Of a stretch of 64,000 nt of DNA, positions 25,431 through 38,389 are shown in pieces. The notes below the pieces were generated by a model, which saw only the letters and a list, made by a program, of their open reading frames with translations, searched no databases and had not been told where the DNA came from. Every line of letters starts with the position of its first letter. Position 1 is the first letter of the stretch. The stretch spans positions 27,521,501-27,585,500 of the forward strand of contig NC_092650.1 of NCBI RefSeq assembly GCF_032118995.1, in the 5' to 3' direction. A program made the translations under genes and the position numbers. This DNA is from Asterias amurensis. Its lineage: Eukaryota; Echinodermata; Asteroidea; Forcipulatida; Asteriidae.

Positions 25431-25711
25431 TATAATCAGTTTGCAGCATATGCAAGGGTCTAGAGTTTACGCTAGTTAGACAAACTTCAAGATAATCAAG
25501 CAAATAGAAATAGAGGCTTTATATGTACAAGAAGAATTACACAATCATCTTTAATTCAATAAAAAAATAGCCTTGAAAAAACTGTATGTGGAAATACTAT
25601 TTGTTTAAGTTTCTGCAATGCTACGTACATTGTTATCACAAATCATAATGAGATATTGAGGCTGCATCATTAACTGATGAGTTAATAAATGTCCTGAGTC
25701 TTGCTGTTATC

Positions 25712-25987
25712 GTTGCTGTTGCCGCTGTCATTGTTGTCATCGTCGTCGTCGTGGTTGTCGTTGCCATTGACGTTGCCGTTGCCGTTGTCGTTGTCGATGT
25801 CATGTCGTTGTAGTTGTCGTATGTCATTGCCATTGTCATTGTCGTTGTCGTTGTCGATGTCATGTCGATGCAGTTGTCGTATGTCATTGCCATTGTCATT
25901 GTCGTTGCCGTTGTCGTTGTCGTTGTAGTTGTCGATGTCGTTGCAGTTGTCGTATGTCATTGCCTATGTCATTGCCATTGTCATTGC

Positions 25988-26025
<38 letters not shown>

Positions 26026-26128
26026 GTGTCGTTGTCGTTGTCGATGTCATGTCGTTGCAGTTGTCGTAGTCGTTGTCGTTGCCGTTGCCGTTGCTGTATG
26101 TTGTTGCTGTTGCTGTTATTTCAAAAAC
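25712..26128. repeat. Hexanucleotide (GTTGTC)n tract with higher-order units
   Basis: About 415 bp built from GTTGTC, GTTGCC, GATGTC and ATTGCC hexamers. A larger unit of about 60 bp (containing GTCGATGTCATGTCG and GTATGTCATTGCC) recurs three to four times between 25780 and 26060. Translations such as Ser-Leu or Cys-Arg strings are artefacts of the period. Confidence 0.9.
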
Positions 26129-26494
26129 TCTTACAACTCTAGTGGACTCTGAGGTGCGTTTTTCACAAGCTGCTATGAAACATTCTGCACTTAATATTCA
26201 TCATATGTCACTTGTCCACGTTGTCAAGGGTGTACTTGAAACCATACTGGTCCGTAGCTGCTTTTCATTAGGTTCATGGCATCACTATGTTCTGTGTTTC
26301 AATGTAAGTCTCTTAACATTCTATATGTTTGTCTTTCACTGCGATAGGGCCTTCCTCTGAGATTGTTACTGGCGCCTTTCAAGTGTTCAGGGTAAAATGT
26401 ATTAATTGGTCACACGCAACATACGGTCTGAGATTGAACTATACGTCCCTGTTTGTAAATTTCTCAAGAGTAACGCGTTTTAACAGACAGGACA

Positions 26495-26642
26495 TAGACC
26501 ATTATGCATTGACGTCATCCAGCCGCCATCTTAGTGGTAAATAGACAACGCACAGCGCACGGGATTGGCTAATGAACAGCCCCATTTTGACCTCTTGGCG
26601 AGGGCGCCCTACTGAAATGACGTCATATGCATAATGTATATG
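26495..26642. mobile_element. MITE-like palindrome with TGACGTCA ends
   Basis: ATTATGCATTGACGTCAT at the left and ATGACGTCATATGCATAAT at the right. The interior carries GCCGCCATCTTAG and AGGGCGCCCT. The ends contain CRE-type TGACGTCA octamers. Confidence 0.6.
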
Positions 26643-27586
26643 GAGACTAAAACATACACTGACAGTGTTTACTTAGCATAAAGTAAAAAAACTAAAACAA
26701 CGTAAAGAGAGAGCAAATGAACAAAAAATGTTAAGCAACATGTAGTAAAATCGAAACTATCACATGTTCATTCGTGAATAGGTTATAATGTAAGCAACAG
26801 ACTGACTAACAACACAAAGCGTATACAAGAAAATATATATTTCACACTTTTTTTTATATTATTAATAAGGGTTATTTTCTCTGTGAAACTCTTACATGTT
26901 TTGTGTACAGAGCTCTTGTAAAAGTTTTGGTTTCTTCACTATGACAAAAACTAGAATCGTTTCTGAAAGATTGTCAGCATTAGAAACAAGTTTAAAGTAA
27001 TGTCTGCTCGAGCAAGCCTTTGTTGTACAATTGTTAACAAATATTTGTGTGAAATTAGACGCAGTCGATCCTTGATATGAGTTCAAAACTGCTGAACCAT
27101 AAATACAAAGATCATAGCTTTAATGTCCATTATTACAGCGTCGGTCTTTATTAAAACAAATGTGGATTTATACAAAGTTTGCCAATGGGGCCAGACTGAT
27201 GCGTCGTACAGAAATCGCCCCAGGCCTAAAACGAATAATGTGCTTTCGGGAAAGATTGGTTTAGCCTTGGATAATACAGGAACATGACATTTATTATTTA
27301 ATAAAACACTGATATTATTGATCATGAAGGAAGACATTTTAAGGTCAGAATTCTTTATTTCATAGCCACCTTGAAATTGCTGATCACTTTATGCGAAAAT
27401 TTAAGCTATAATCCGCGGAACTGATTAGCAAACATCATAAGACGTGGCTGAAATATCTAAAGATGTTGTCATCTACAGACAAGGAATTGTTTGAGGAGAT
27501 AAAAGATTATCAGAAGAGAAGAAACTCCCTGTGCCAACGGAATACGTCGGGCACGTGGGGTGTATATGGATTAAACTACTCAGCTC
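26643..27586. other. No supported gene
   Basis: AT-rich. A frame from ATG 27463 reads 44 polar residues before the 719-bp transposon interrupts it; nothing identifies it as an exon. Confidence 0.4.
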
Positions 27587-27595
27587 AAGATGTGC

Positions 27596-28314
27596 TAGCC
27601 TTGCTCAAGGCAGTCGCATTATTCGCTCCGAAAAGACGCAGCTGTAAACCCACCCGCCGTATACCCTGTGCATGGTGTGTGCGATCACACCGAATGACCA
27701 ACCCGTATACACACTGTCACATCGCACGAATACTGTTCACACAACTCATCGCACTCGTACACCACTAACCGCATGCGGAGGCCGTCAGGCCGACAGCCTT
27801 GTCGGATCTGTATCTTCCCGTTTTAATGTGTTGTATTGAAAAAATTCCAATAGTGGACGAAATTGGGGGGCTCGAGGATATGCTAGTATGCAGCTCATGA
27901 ATAGGTATATCGTTCATCAGACCTATCAGACAACACAGGATGTGAGGCAAATGAATTATTCATTTTGACGTCCAATCACGCACTTCCCTTATCACGACCT
28001 TTGGACCCTATCATGCGTCCGTGGTGGTGGTGTGTGAGGTAAACATGTCTCGTCTTTCGCGGGCATTATGGTAATGAGCTGACCGTGGGAACTCTTCGCT
28101 TATTATAGTAATGAGGTCAGTGGCTTCAACACATATCCTACAAGGCTGTCGGCCTGACGGCCTCCGCATGCGGATAGTGTACGGGGGCATCGTGTCGTGC
28201 GATGTTACGCACAGTGAATACGGGTGGGTTTTACGCACAGTGAATACGGGTGGGTTTTTATACAGCGGCGGTCTTTTTTCGGAGTGAATAATTCGACTGC
28301 CTTGAGCAAGGCTA
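27596..28314. mobile_element. 719-bp inverted-repeat transposon with 9-bp TSD
   Basis: Perfect 9-bp duplication AAGATGTGC (27587-27595 and 28315-28323). The ends are TAGCCTTGCTCAAGGCAGTC and its complement. The arms, about 200 bp, also pair through CCGCATGCGGAGGCCGTCAG and CGGCCTGACGGCCTCCGCAT. The right arm holds a 25-bp tandem duplication (28204-28253). A 9-bp duplication with long terminal repeats is typical of Mutator-like elements. No transposase. Confidence 0.85.
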
Positions 28315-28328
28315 AAGATGTGCATGTT

Positions 28329-28515
28329 AGTCTAGTGGGATTTCTGGAAAAAGTAACTGTTTGGGGCATTTTAAATACAATTTTGTTGTGCTTGGGAACA
28401 GTTTTTTTCGGAATCAGCACACCAAAGTTGTATTATAAAGTCTGGTTCCCCGCTTTTACCCCAAAATGCCTCAATCCCCTTATCTAGGGCTCTTTTTCAG
28501 AAATCCCACTAGACT
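28329..28515. mobile_element. 187-bp MITE, possible TA duplication
   Basis: AGTCTAGTGGGATTTCTGGA at the left and TCAGAAATCCCACTAGACT at the right. With one more base on each side the flanks read TA, so a Tc1/mariner-type (Stowaway-like) element is possible. It starts six bases after the duplication of the 719-bp element. Confidence 0.7.
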
Positions 28516-29162
28516 ATGTACAGTATATTAACGTAACTAAAGTCTTTCTTTATGGGGAATTTTTAGAAGTGTTTGTGTTGGTTGGGGAAGAGGAAGGCTT
28601 CTGATGTACCGAACCACGCAGCCATATAATAAAACAAACCCTTTTCTATAGTATTTAGACGTGTGCGTAATATTATCGTCGAAGTAAACATCTATTATCA
28701 TGTACGACACAATAGTGTAGCGTGTACATTAATGATAAGCGAGGTTATTTTATTCATATGGCGACACTTTGCTTCCTTTTATTGTGCATTTTTTCTTGTT
28801 TCAAGAAAGTATTTCCATGTTCTCTATTTGTAAATGTATGAATGACTTTCTTATACTAATCCTTTAGCAGCAGTCGTGTAACTGAAAAGAAGTACAATAA
28901 AAACACATTCTCAAACGTCGCCGCACCTGTGATCCGTTCAAACTATTATCCACCACGCACGGTTGCATCAAACGGATTGGACGAAACCCTCTAATGCGAT
29001 TTACTTAATGTCTTAGAAAACGTCTAGACGGTATAAGCTTGTTTTTCTTCACATTTCTCATCAATCTCAAAATAAGCCTCGTTCAAACAAACACAAAATC
29101 ACAACAATATCAATGCTAATAATATCACGATACATTTATTATGGTGAGTGAACTTGATCGTC

Positions 29163-29549
29163 TTAAAGGCTGTGGACACTATTGGTAATTGTCAAAGACT
29201 AGCAGACATAGTTGGTGTATTTCAACATATGCATAAAATAACTAACCTGTGAAAATTTGAGCTCAATCGGTCATCAAAGTTGCGAGATAGTAATGAAAAA
29301 AGAAAACACCCTTGTCACACGAAGTTGTGTGCGTTTAGATGGTTGATTTCGAGACCTCAAGTTCTAAATCTGAGGTATCGAAATCAAATTCGTGGAAAAT
29401 TCCTTCTTGCTCGAAAACTACGTCACTTCAGAGGGAGCCGTTTCTCACAATGTTTTATACTACCAACCTCTCCCCATTACTCGTTACCAAGTAAGGTTTT
29501 ATGCTAATAATTATTTTGAGTAATTATCAATAGTGTCCACTGCCTTTAA
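29163..29549 (+). mobile_element. TTAA MITE family A, best-preserved copy
   Basis: TTAA plus AGGCTGTGGACACTATTGG at the left and its inverted partner CCACTGCCT plus TTAA at the right; 387 bp. GAGACCTC central stem at 29349-29380. This copy best defines the family's ends. Confidence 0.88.
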
Positions 29550-30072
29550 ACAATGGTCCGATGATAATCTTTTACCTGCTCCCTTGTGTAATATGAGTAT
29601 GTTTAACTTTAATGCTTTTTTTTCTCAAATTTTAATAGATTTAAAGTAGTAATAATTTGTGTATTTTTTACTCTTTGTACATATGCATCCGCATTTCGGC
29701 TTTTTGGCCGCCATGCTTGCATTTTTTATAAACCAATAATAATACTAATAATAATAATTGGCATTGTGCAGGAGCATGCACATCAAACAATATAAAACAG
29801 CTGAAAGTATGAAGCAATAATTGTTGTACAAGTTCGCGCTGAAACTTTTTAAAAGCCACTCTTATGGGTAGTCTAGATCGTAGGATGGGGGAAATGCACC
29901 AACATCGAGTTCCAAAAAGCTGCAGTAGGTCTACAGGGGAATAAAGCTGTTAGAGTGCCTCCTCGTTCAACATCTCAGCAAAGTCAGAGGAAAGAAGCAG
30001 AAATCATGGTATCACGCACAAGCATCATGAAAGGAGGAACCGGGTTGGACCCACTGGTGGTGGAAGTTTTAC

Positions 30073-30311
30073 CAGGGCCCAATTTCATAGAGCTGCTTAA
30101 GCAAGCACGAAAATAGCTCGCTTATTTTACACATGTTACTGGCCAAAATGTCATGCCATATACCGTACATTGCTTGTGACTTGTATTTAGCTGTTGTTTA
30201 CTTAGCATACCAATTGAGTGGAGTCTTGGCCTGTCATCTGATTTTACTTACCAATGATTTTTTTGCTTAAGCAAAATTGTGTGCTTAAGCAGCTCTATGA
30301 AATTGGGCCCA
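30073..30311. mobile_element. Foldback MITE, CAGGGCCCAATTTCATAGAG-type
   Basis: Left CAGGGCCCAATTTCATAGAG and right CTATGAAATTGGGCCC, followed inward by GCTGCTTAAGCA on both sides. Length about 239 bp; the centre is unlike the copy at 19721. Confidence 0.82.
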
Positions 30312-31371
30312 GGTTAATATACGTAGAAAAGATAGAGGTTGGTTAGAGACCTACGGTGTGAAAGACCGTGAAACAAATGTAGATTTCTGTTTCTCTTTGT
30401 AACTCGACGGACACTAACCAGACGTGACTATCTTAGGCTAGTGCTCTCAGCTGCCTGGGAAAGTTATTTTTAGAATTGAAGGATGTACGTTGGCTCGCCC
30501 AGGGAACTAAAATATGAAAAATCTCATGAATATTTGACACGTTTTGTCCTTCCACTGCCTTAGGAGAGGCGTTGGAACATTGAGGGCAAAATGGACTAAT
30601 TTAATAATGGTTTTAATAAATGCAAGTATAAATTCAGAGATATAGTGCTGTAATGAACGTATAAATGGTGTAGTCATGCTTCCTTCTACAACTCAATACT
30701 GAAAATGAAAATACAATAATTCGAAACAGGTGAATTTGCAACATGTTTTACTAGCGTAGCTTATAGGCTATAATGATTTTAAACTCAAAAACATACTCTA
30801 CAGCACACGGACAATAATTCAAAAACTGTTTCGTTTTTCTTAGATTTGTGTTGTTTTGTTGTTGTCTTTTTTTCTTTTTTCGTCATGTTTGTTGTTCTTT
30901 ATTTCACATAAAATTGCCACGCATCAGTGGTAATCTAATTTTATTTTGCATTTCGATGTTAGTGCAGTTTTAGAATCTATCAGCCGTTTTCAGATTTGAC
31001 TCCCTTGGGAATAATCTTTAAAAGGAATCAGCAATTTAAGAGCAGAAGTATTTTTAAAGTCCATTCAACCTGACAATACTCCGAGTAGTGCTGATGATAT
31101 AAGGAAATGGTAGCAATCAATGTTCAGCTCTAATGCTAGCATGGATCGAATAACAACCTGGTTGGTTTTCTAACCGACTCTCCCGTACAGCATTTCAAGT
31201 ATTCTGATTTTTGTCTTGTGTTTGCCATCATGTAAAACAGAGTCGAGATGTAATCCAGCATACAAAATAGACACACTGTCGATACGTCTGCATAGTGTAC
31301 AGAGAGAGACAACCACGTGTAACATGTTCGATTCAAACGTCAAACTGTATTAACGGTAGAATAAAAAATGG

Positions 31372-31760
31372 TTAAAGGCAATGTGGATACTATTGGTAAT
31401 TACTCTAAATATTATATGTGAACATAAAAACCTACTTGGTAACGAGCATATGAGAGCTGTTGATAGTATAACTCATCGTGAGAAACGACTCCCTCTGGAG
31501 TAACGTGTTTTTATTTTTTTAGAAAGATGTAATTTCTCACTTTTTTTATATTCCAATCTGCAAAATGCTTCAGGCCTGTAGCCTTTTATTCAGGCATCTG
31601 AAAGCACACACAATATTGTGCAACAGGAGTGTTTTTCTTTCATCATTTTCTTGCTACTTTTCTTCAACAAATTTCCACAGCCTTGTTATTTTATGCGTGT
31701 TCGGATACACCACTGAGTGTACCGGTCTTTGACAACACCAAACGTGGCCAGTGCATTTAA
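31372..31760 (-). mobile_element. TTAA MITE family A, reverse orientation, AGGCCT-centre
   Basis: Family A arms appear in reverse order (GAGAAACGACTCCCTCTGGAG first). The central stem is AATGCTTCAGGCCTGTAGCC with ACTTTT..AAAGCA-type flanks, a third centre type. The right TTAA (31757-31760) is also the left TTAA of a family B element. Confidence 0.8.
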
Positions 31761-32079
31761 AGCCATTATACACTTTCGGTACAGACAAACAAATAAAAGT
31801 TCACAGAATTACAAATAATTTACAGGGTTTACAGAAGGTAATGGTGTAAGACTTCTCTTGAAACATTAAAACAATATAAATTCTCGTTAGCGAGAATTAC
31901 GGATTTATGACACGGCGAAACGCGCGGAAACAAGGGTGGGTTTTCCCGTTTTTTACTCCCGACTCCGATGACCGATTGAGCCTAAATTTTCACAGGTTTG
32001 TTGTTTTATATATAAATTGTGATACACGAAGTGTGGGACTTGGACATTACTGTTTACCGAAAGGGTCCAATGGCTTTAA
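31757..32079 (+). mobile_element. TTAA MITE family B, copy 2
   Basis: Same ends and interior blocks as the copy at 9686, with an internal deletion around 31862-31910. Shares its left TTAA with the family A copy ending at 31760. Confidence 0.85.
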
Positions 32080-34604
32080 CTCATGGTATTATGTTATTGG
32101 TTAATGTTAACGTTTTGTTTTATTGTCACATGTTAAACAGTGAAATGCATTTCTGAATTTGCGTGTCTAAAAACATATTTATACTAAATCATGGAGCAAC
32201 GCACTCTTTCCAGTAGTGTTGGTTCTGAAAATATTTATTTGTATGCACCATCATTCCTTACAGCCGCCATGTTTTGTCATTTTGGTTAAATTGCTCCCAA
32301 CACTCTGTCAGTTTCAATAGATGCAACGCTAAATAAGTTAATTTGAAATGTCTAAGGTTTGCACGTGTTTGGCCGCTGGGTGGTTATTTTGTATATTATG
32401 GATTCAAAAGCAATAAAAGATCAGGGGATAGTTACGTCGTTATCGGTGGATCAAGGCTCGATGTCAAAGCTGCTAAGCAGATGAATACTGCTTATCCAAT
32501 AAATGATATACGACGTTGGTCTTTCTGAATAAATTGTATGTGCTTATTAATTTTCCAGTTCTACCAAAATTGCTCATATAAGGAATTACATAAAGAGACT
32601 ATTGTATACTGATGTCTGCTTCACTCGCATTATATCGGAATGGTGGATCGATGAGTGATTGTTGTTCATTATGTTTTCTCTTCCGTTTTTTATTCTTCTT
32701 TATTTTCCTCTTTTGTACTTCGTCTTCTTCTGATTATTCTTGCGGTTGAATCTGATGACACTTCAAGCATTACATATCTTGGGGAGAGGGAGGCCCTAAC
32801 AGTATTAATTACGAATGCTCATCGCGGATTTCCATTTCTCTATATATCACCATACACGTTGGTTTTATGTCTTAGTATTCATTGACATTCAGTAACTCAA
32901 GATTCGATGATATTCTATCCTGAATATTTTCAGTATGTAATTAAAAATACAATGTCAAGTATTACCGCATAATGTGGTTGCCGTAGGCCCTACCGCTTTA
33001 CAAAGTTATGACGTTTTGGAGCTTATTTGCGTGACATTGCATGCAATATGACCGTTAAGTATGTCAATTTGTTTCAGTCTCGTCAATTATTTTGGTTGTC
33101 TGTAAATTATTTGTACAATCCTGTAAAAGTAACCATTTTCGTAAGAAAACATATGTACGATTAATCAATAGTTTAAGAAAATATACCTTGTTTAAATAAT
33201 TGTCTCTACAACTTTTATAAAACTGTACATGGCTTATTGAAATAATTCACCTTTAATTAGCCACTCTTGGGTTTATGAAAGATTCATCGCGAGGTGATAA
33301 CATTTATGTGAAGGATTCCAGTAGCATAAATTAGAAAAATAAAAGAAATCAGAACGAATCCTCACTAGTTGAGCTCTATAGTGGGTAGTCATATTTTAAC
33401 TATTTTGAGAGAAAGCGTTTAGCACTCGGCGCACACGGCTTAAGGTGAAGGATTTACGGGTTGTTTGTTAAGGTGAATTTGCAATGAACGAAAGCTTTCC
33501 TGTCCCAAGCTTCCACGCCAACCAATCAAGTATGAAGTGATATTTTACGGCACAGAAGTCTCACCATACGCCAACCCATAATGAACGCCATCCCTCCCGG
33601 GACCTCACGACGGAGGCCAAGGAGTTTAATTCCCTCACCAAAGGGGACGTTCGTATTAAGTCAATAGCGAGCAGTTAAAATAAAGGTGAATTTGAAATTC
33701 ACTGAATATTAAGGTGTCAAAATGAATCGTCAGTCCGTAGCTTCGGCTACTCAGAATGACCGCGTTGCCTATATCTTCTAGAAGACAGGGGTTAGTATAT
33801 TGTGCGCGATATTATGAGAACGGTGAGGGTCGGAGGTTGTGCACATGTTATGCGATATTCTGAAAGCTATGGGTTGGGGTTGTGCCGATGGTCATAGGTT
33901 TGAACTTAATTATTTTGTGGGTAATGATGGTCATGCTGTCGTTTTTAAGAAATTGGCAAAATAATAGTTTATTTTGTTTATTTGCTCAGGAAAAAGATGA
34001 ATACATGTTGAGTAAAGGTATACCTTTTTCTAATGAATAAATTACACAGGCAAATAATGCATGTCTTGGCTGGGTAGTTCCGCATATTTGCTATTCAAAA
34101 ATTATGTCAGTGGGAATTCACTATAATAGTGACCTGTGGTAGACAAATACCGTGTTTCTAAATATATTCAAAGAAGTTTAAATTGAACGTCCATTAGGTT
34201 TGAAAGGCTCTCTTTTGAAAATATAGCTTTATGAAACATTTTAGACCTCTCTATCAATATTTTTGCGGGTGTGTGGGGAACGATAATCACTAACTTGATG
34301 GGCTTCGGAATGCTTTACACTGCATGTATGAAACTTGACTCACAGTAGGCAGTGGAGCGTGTTTGCTGGGTCTGGGTTTTTTATAACAACCTTTCTGGCA
34401 CAAACTATTGGTGGCGCCCTGCACTTTATTACTCTGCCTTGTCGTTGTAAAATTGCAAAACTTTCAAAATGTTTCATTAAAGTTCGTCAAAAACAAGGCT
34501 AAAGGCCACCTGGGGTTATTTGTTACAAGAAGAAATCAGAAGAAGACGAAAACTTGGGAGTTTATTTTTTATTCTCTACCAACACCGTGTCAATTATGTC
34601 ATCT
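32080..34604. other. No gene seen
   Basis: About 2.5 kb of AT-rich spacer. The frames at 32343-32528 and 32655-32885 have no domain and no splice context. Confidence 0.5.
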
Positions 34605-34995
34605 ACTGCATAATGCAATTGTGTCCGCCCGGACACATGTGCATAAGCAGTTGTGTCCGTCCCTGTGCAAAACCGTCCTTGCTGTAAATTAAACGCCCTT
34701 GGTCGACGGAACACGTTCGCCATTTTTTTTTACAAGCTAAGTGCATTTCATGATCAATGACATGGGAAATGTTCGGCCGTTGGGTATTCGCTGCAATTAT
34801 AAAATACGTGAATATTCATGCTGGATATTTTATTATACGTTAGGTTCAATGCATTCGCTTACGCGCGCACATTATATGAACAGTCATGACATGTCCCCCG
34901 GACGGTTTTTGTACAATCCCGGACATGATTGCATAGGCAAAAATGTCCGGAGCACACAGTTTTGCATGGCGGACACAATTGCATCTGACAGCGGT
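34605..34995. mobile_element. Foldback element with repeated GTCCGG/CCGGAC motifs
   Basis: The left arm (TGCATAATGCAATTGTGTCCG, ending AAAACCGTCC near 34678) pairs with the right arm (GGACGGTTTTTGTACA to GCGGACACAATTGCATCTGACA). Each arm holds two or three further GTCC/GGAC motifs. The middle 200 bp are unpaired. Open frames across it are not gene-like. Confidence 0.65.
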
Positions 34996-35224
34996 AACCG
35001 TTGTGCGGCTTCAAAGCGTGGGATAATTACCTCGTACACTATGTGTCTTCCATTATGTGCCTTGTTGGGTTATTACAGAAGTCGATATCAATCATAAATG
35101 GGATGGTATTTGACACTGAGAACAATCATAATTTAAATCTCAAGTCATTCTCCAGGTTTCATATGTGGCTCCATTTCATTTGGACGAAGGTGAACATTCA
35201 GAGCACCAACATACTCCTGGCATT

Positions 35225-35505
35225 CAGGTTATTGGTGTAGTGGTATATTGTCTTGAATTCCACCGCAGGGTCCACGGTTCAAGTCACGCCGGAGCTCTAC
35301 GTGGATTGGGTTTCAGTTCCTACCTCCTGACTGCGTGGGTTTATCTCCTGGTATAAATCTTTGATGCTTTCGTCCCACATCAAAAACTAATACTTCCTTT
35401 GTTGTCTTTTCTTGGCTAGTATCGTGGTTAGTTTCGCTTGTTCTGAGAGTCCTTGGCTCCACAACCAGATTAAATGAAATGAAATTAATTGAAATGACAT
35501 GAAAT
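35225..35505 (+). mobile_element. tRNA-headed SINE, most complete copy
   Basis: The head TTGGTGTAGTGGTATATTG (A-box-like) and GGTTCAAGTCACGCC (B-box-like) are 30-odd bp apart, as in a tRNA. The body has GGGTTTCAGTTCC, CTGACTGCGTGGGTTTATC and CCCACATC...ACTTCCTTTGTTGTC. The tail is an ATGAAAT-rich repeat. Not a tRNA gene: the acceptor and anticodon arms do not pair. Confidence 0.7.
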
Positions 35506-38389
35506 AGCACATGTTTGTTTGCTCGCAAGCACTAGACACGAGACCTTTCTATCCCTGTATCCTTGCTATGCAATCTAGATTTTCGTCTAGTCAATTGAAC
35601 TGAGCCAATCTCAGACTTGAAGGACATGACACACATAATCCGCTTCAATTTGTTTAGAAATACAAACAATTATGGTTATGTCTGAAGCTGAGGGTTAAAG
35701 GCTGGGCGATTTTACGTTTTTTATTTCTGTGGACAGGCTGTGCAATCTAACTATTATTTTGATTAAACTATAAGTTATTGTCGAATAAAGTTTTATAAGA
35801 ACTAAGCTCAAAATGAGGCTATGAGTAAATGAGTAAACACAAAATTAGAATACTGAGACTTTTTAACATTTTTATAAAACTAAATTTCGTTGGAGTGTCC
35901 CCTAATAAATAAGTACAAACACGTCATCGTGGAATGCAAACTGTGAGTTCTAAATCAGTACTTGTTGTCTCTGAGTGGAAATAAACAGAAAAGTTTGCGC
36001 ACCATCACATTAAGTAAATTCATGCACACGACCCTTTATCAATAATTGGTGGAGAGCACGACGGTATCATCCATTAATTACTGCTGCAGCGACGCTCCAC
36101 GACAATGTTGGATAGCCCCGTCCAATATGGACGCTTGCAGTTTTGTGACCAAAGTAAGCATTCCTCGCCCATTTGTCTGAACGAGGGGGGGGGGGGGCTA
36201 AGTTCTTGTCATGGCGGACAAGGTTTATGTGACTGTCTACATTACATCGTCCACTTGTTTAGAAAAGGTTGGTGAGTTTCCGCGTCTATTTTTGTGTTTT
36301 GGTGAGAAGCTCAACTACATGTAAATGAAAAGAATAGATGTGTGGGTTGTCATCAAACAAGTTGATTATAATTATTTCGTTTGTGCATAATCGACGAATA
36401 TAATCACACTGTCCATATTTCACAGCGTGATTGATCACTGCGTGATCATATTCTGCGTCAATGCTCGTATAGTACCCCAGCTGACTTTGTGCAATATTCT
36501 GTGAATTTAATAACACTCGTTTAGACTTGTTAGACATATTATACAAAGCCGTAAAGTTTGCCGACGTCTCAAGGGTTCTCTGATACAACAAATCAATTGC
36601 TAATGTTCAAATTTTCAAATAAATTAAACCACTGAAAACGCCCCCATATCAGACCTGATTTAATCTAAATATCAATTACAATTGCAATACCGCTCGACCG
36701 GACATTCTATGTAAAAAAAAATACCGTAAGAGGATACGTTTTTGATTGAAATATATGGGGGAACATTGATGTGGATGATGAATTTTATGTTCCGAGGATA
36801 ATTAAATTGATATTCCAAGAACTCGTCACTGATGGACAAACTTTGTATGTTGCATCTCAAATGCGAAGCGTCTCGACTTTTCGACTATAACACTAACCAT
36901 ATCAAGGTATAGGCACAAACCAATGAATTCTAAACTATCTTTGGCGATAAGAATGTTGTAATGCTAATAAAGTTTTATTGGTCGAGTTTAGTGATCATTA
37001 TTACAATACAGGGCTAAAAATTGTGCCCTTGAATCTAGTCTGTTCTCCAGAAGTAAAAGCTTCAATTCGTAAGTGACAGGAAAGAGGTTTGCAACATTCA
37101 CCACACCCGTATCTTTTTAATTTGTTATTTGTTCCCATAAAAACAAACACTCAGTATTGGCGAGTTACAAACCATATCCTCCACATTTTTTAACATGATA
37201 CCTCTGGTATATATTTCCCAAGTTTTATTCTTTTTAACTCTGGACTCAACTATCACTATTGTATTTTAGTAATTCTTATCATACGTTATAATAAAAATGA
37301 TAAAAAGTTACAAACTATCTAAAATTATTTGTATTGGTCATGAATTCAAACCTGAGGAATATGGTCCAGATCAGTTAATGCAATACGAAGTCAATACTTA
37401 GAAATATTTTTTTATCAGAAATCCGTCCTCCGTGATTAAACCATGGAGTAACTAACCACGGCATTAGGTTGTGAATAATTAGTAGACGAGAACAATCACG
37501 TGATGTGCGCGTGTGTACATCCGAGTGTTGAACTTGCGTATGGGTTCCCCATTATGGTACATTACCTGGATTGTAGTACTTGAGTGATGTTCCCCATTGT
37601 ACATAAACTTGATTGTGCACACTGTTTGGTCTTTACCACAGCCATGTAATGTGAGAAACAGCCCCGGGTAAGAGGTTGCAATTTCGCTGGTACATTGGTT
37701 TGACATTCCGTGCAAAGTGCCCTTCGTTAGAGAACATGCAAACAATTATTGGCAAGTGCCGCCTTTGGCGTTTACAATTCCTTCGCCACAGGCACTGTTC
37801 GTCTGTTTTTAACCGTGCCAGTTTCGTCTTAATAATGTTGGGATGTATACAAATCGGTAAAGGTACAACAAGACAATTGCACGCTGGGTAATGGTGTCCT
37901 TTGGTTTTAACAAAAATGGCGCCCTGTGTTGTACAAAACACCATTGACTCTGTGTAATTCGCAGCGTGTATTAAAACACATCAAGCTCTGACGTCCTTGA
38001 AGTAATCTCGATTGACATCTGGAAGGTGTAATGCATTAATTTTGCCGACTGAGAATATAAAGGCCAGTTTCCAAACGTTTGGGCTCTTCTTCTGTTGTTT
38101 CTATAAACAAAGCAGGTGTTTGACTAATTAAGGCTCTTCTTGTGTGTATGGTTTGCAAAATATTATACTGTTAAGGGCGGTTGGGTTGTATGGATTTCCC
38201 AAAAGGGGATAGGTCAAAAACAACACCCTTATCGGTAAATTTTGAAATATATTTCGAGAGAACGAAATCGAACTTTACATTTTCATTTTATTTTTAACCT
38301 GTCCCTTAAGGGACTCCTTAACAGGGTTGGCGTAGGTAGTGTCTTTCCTCGCCTTTCCCCATCCCCATTCCCGGCCCCTCGCGGTTTAT
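35506..38389. other. No gene seen
   Basis: Spacer with a G13 run at 36185. Overlapping minus-strand frames of 60-103 codons show no recognisable domain. Confidence 0.45.

Noticed and set aside
25712-26128. CRISPR-like regular repeats
   Set aside because: Continuous hexamer repeat without unique spacers, in eukaryotic DNA.
25636-26152. Several frames encoding Asp-Asn, Ser-Leu, Val or Cys-Arg repeats
   Set aside because: Products of the hexanucleotide tract read in different frames.
27463-27595. Possible exon reading 44 residues from ATG 27463
   Set aside because: No homology recognised and no splice donor; the rest of the frame is transposon sequence.
34741-35097. 118-codon plus-strand frame
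   Set aside because: Lies across the right arm of the foldback at 34605-34995; no domain.
35225-35300. tRNA gene
   Set aside because: A and B box-like motifs are present, but the cloverleaf stems do not pair and a SINE body follows.
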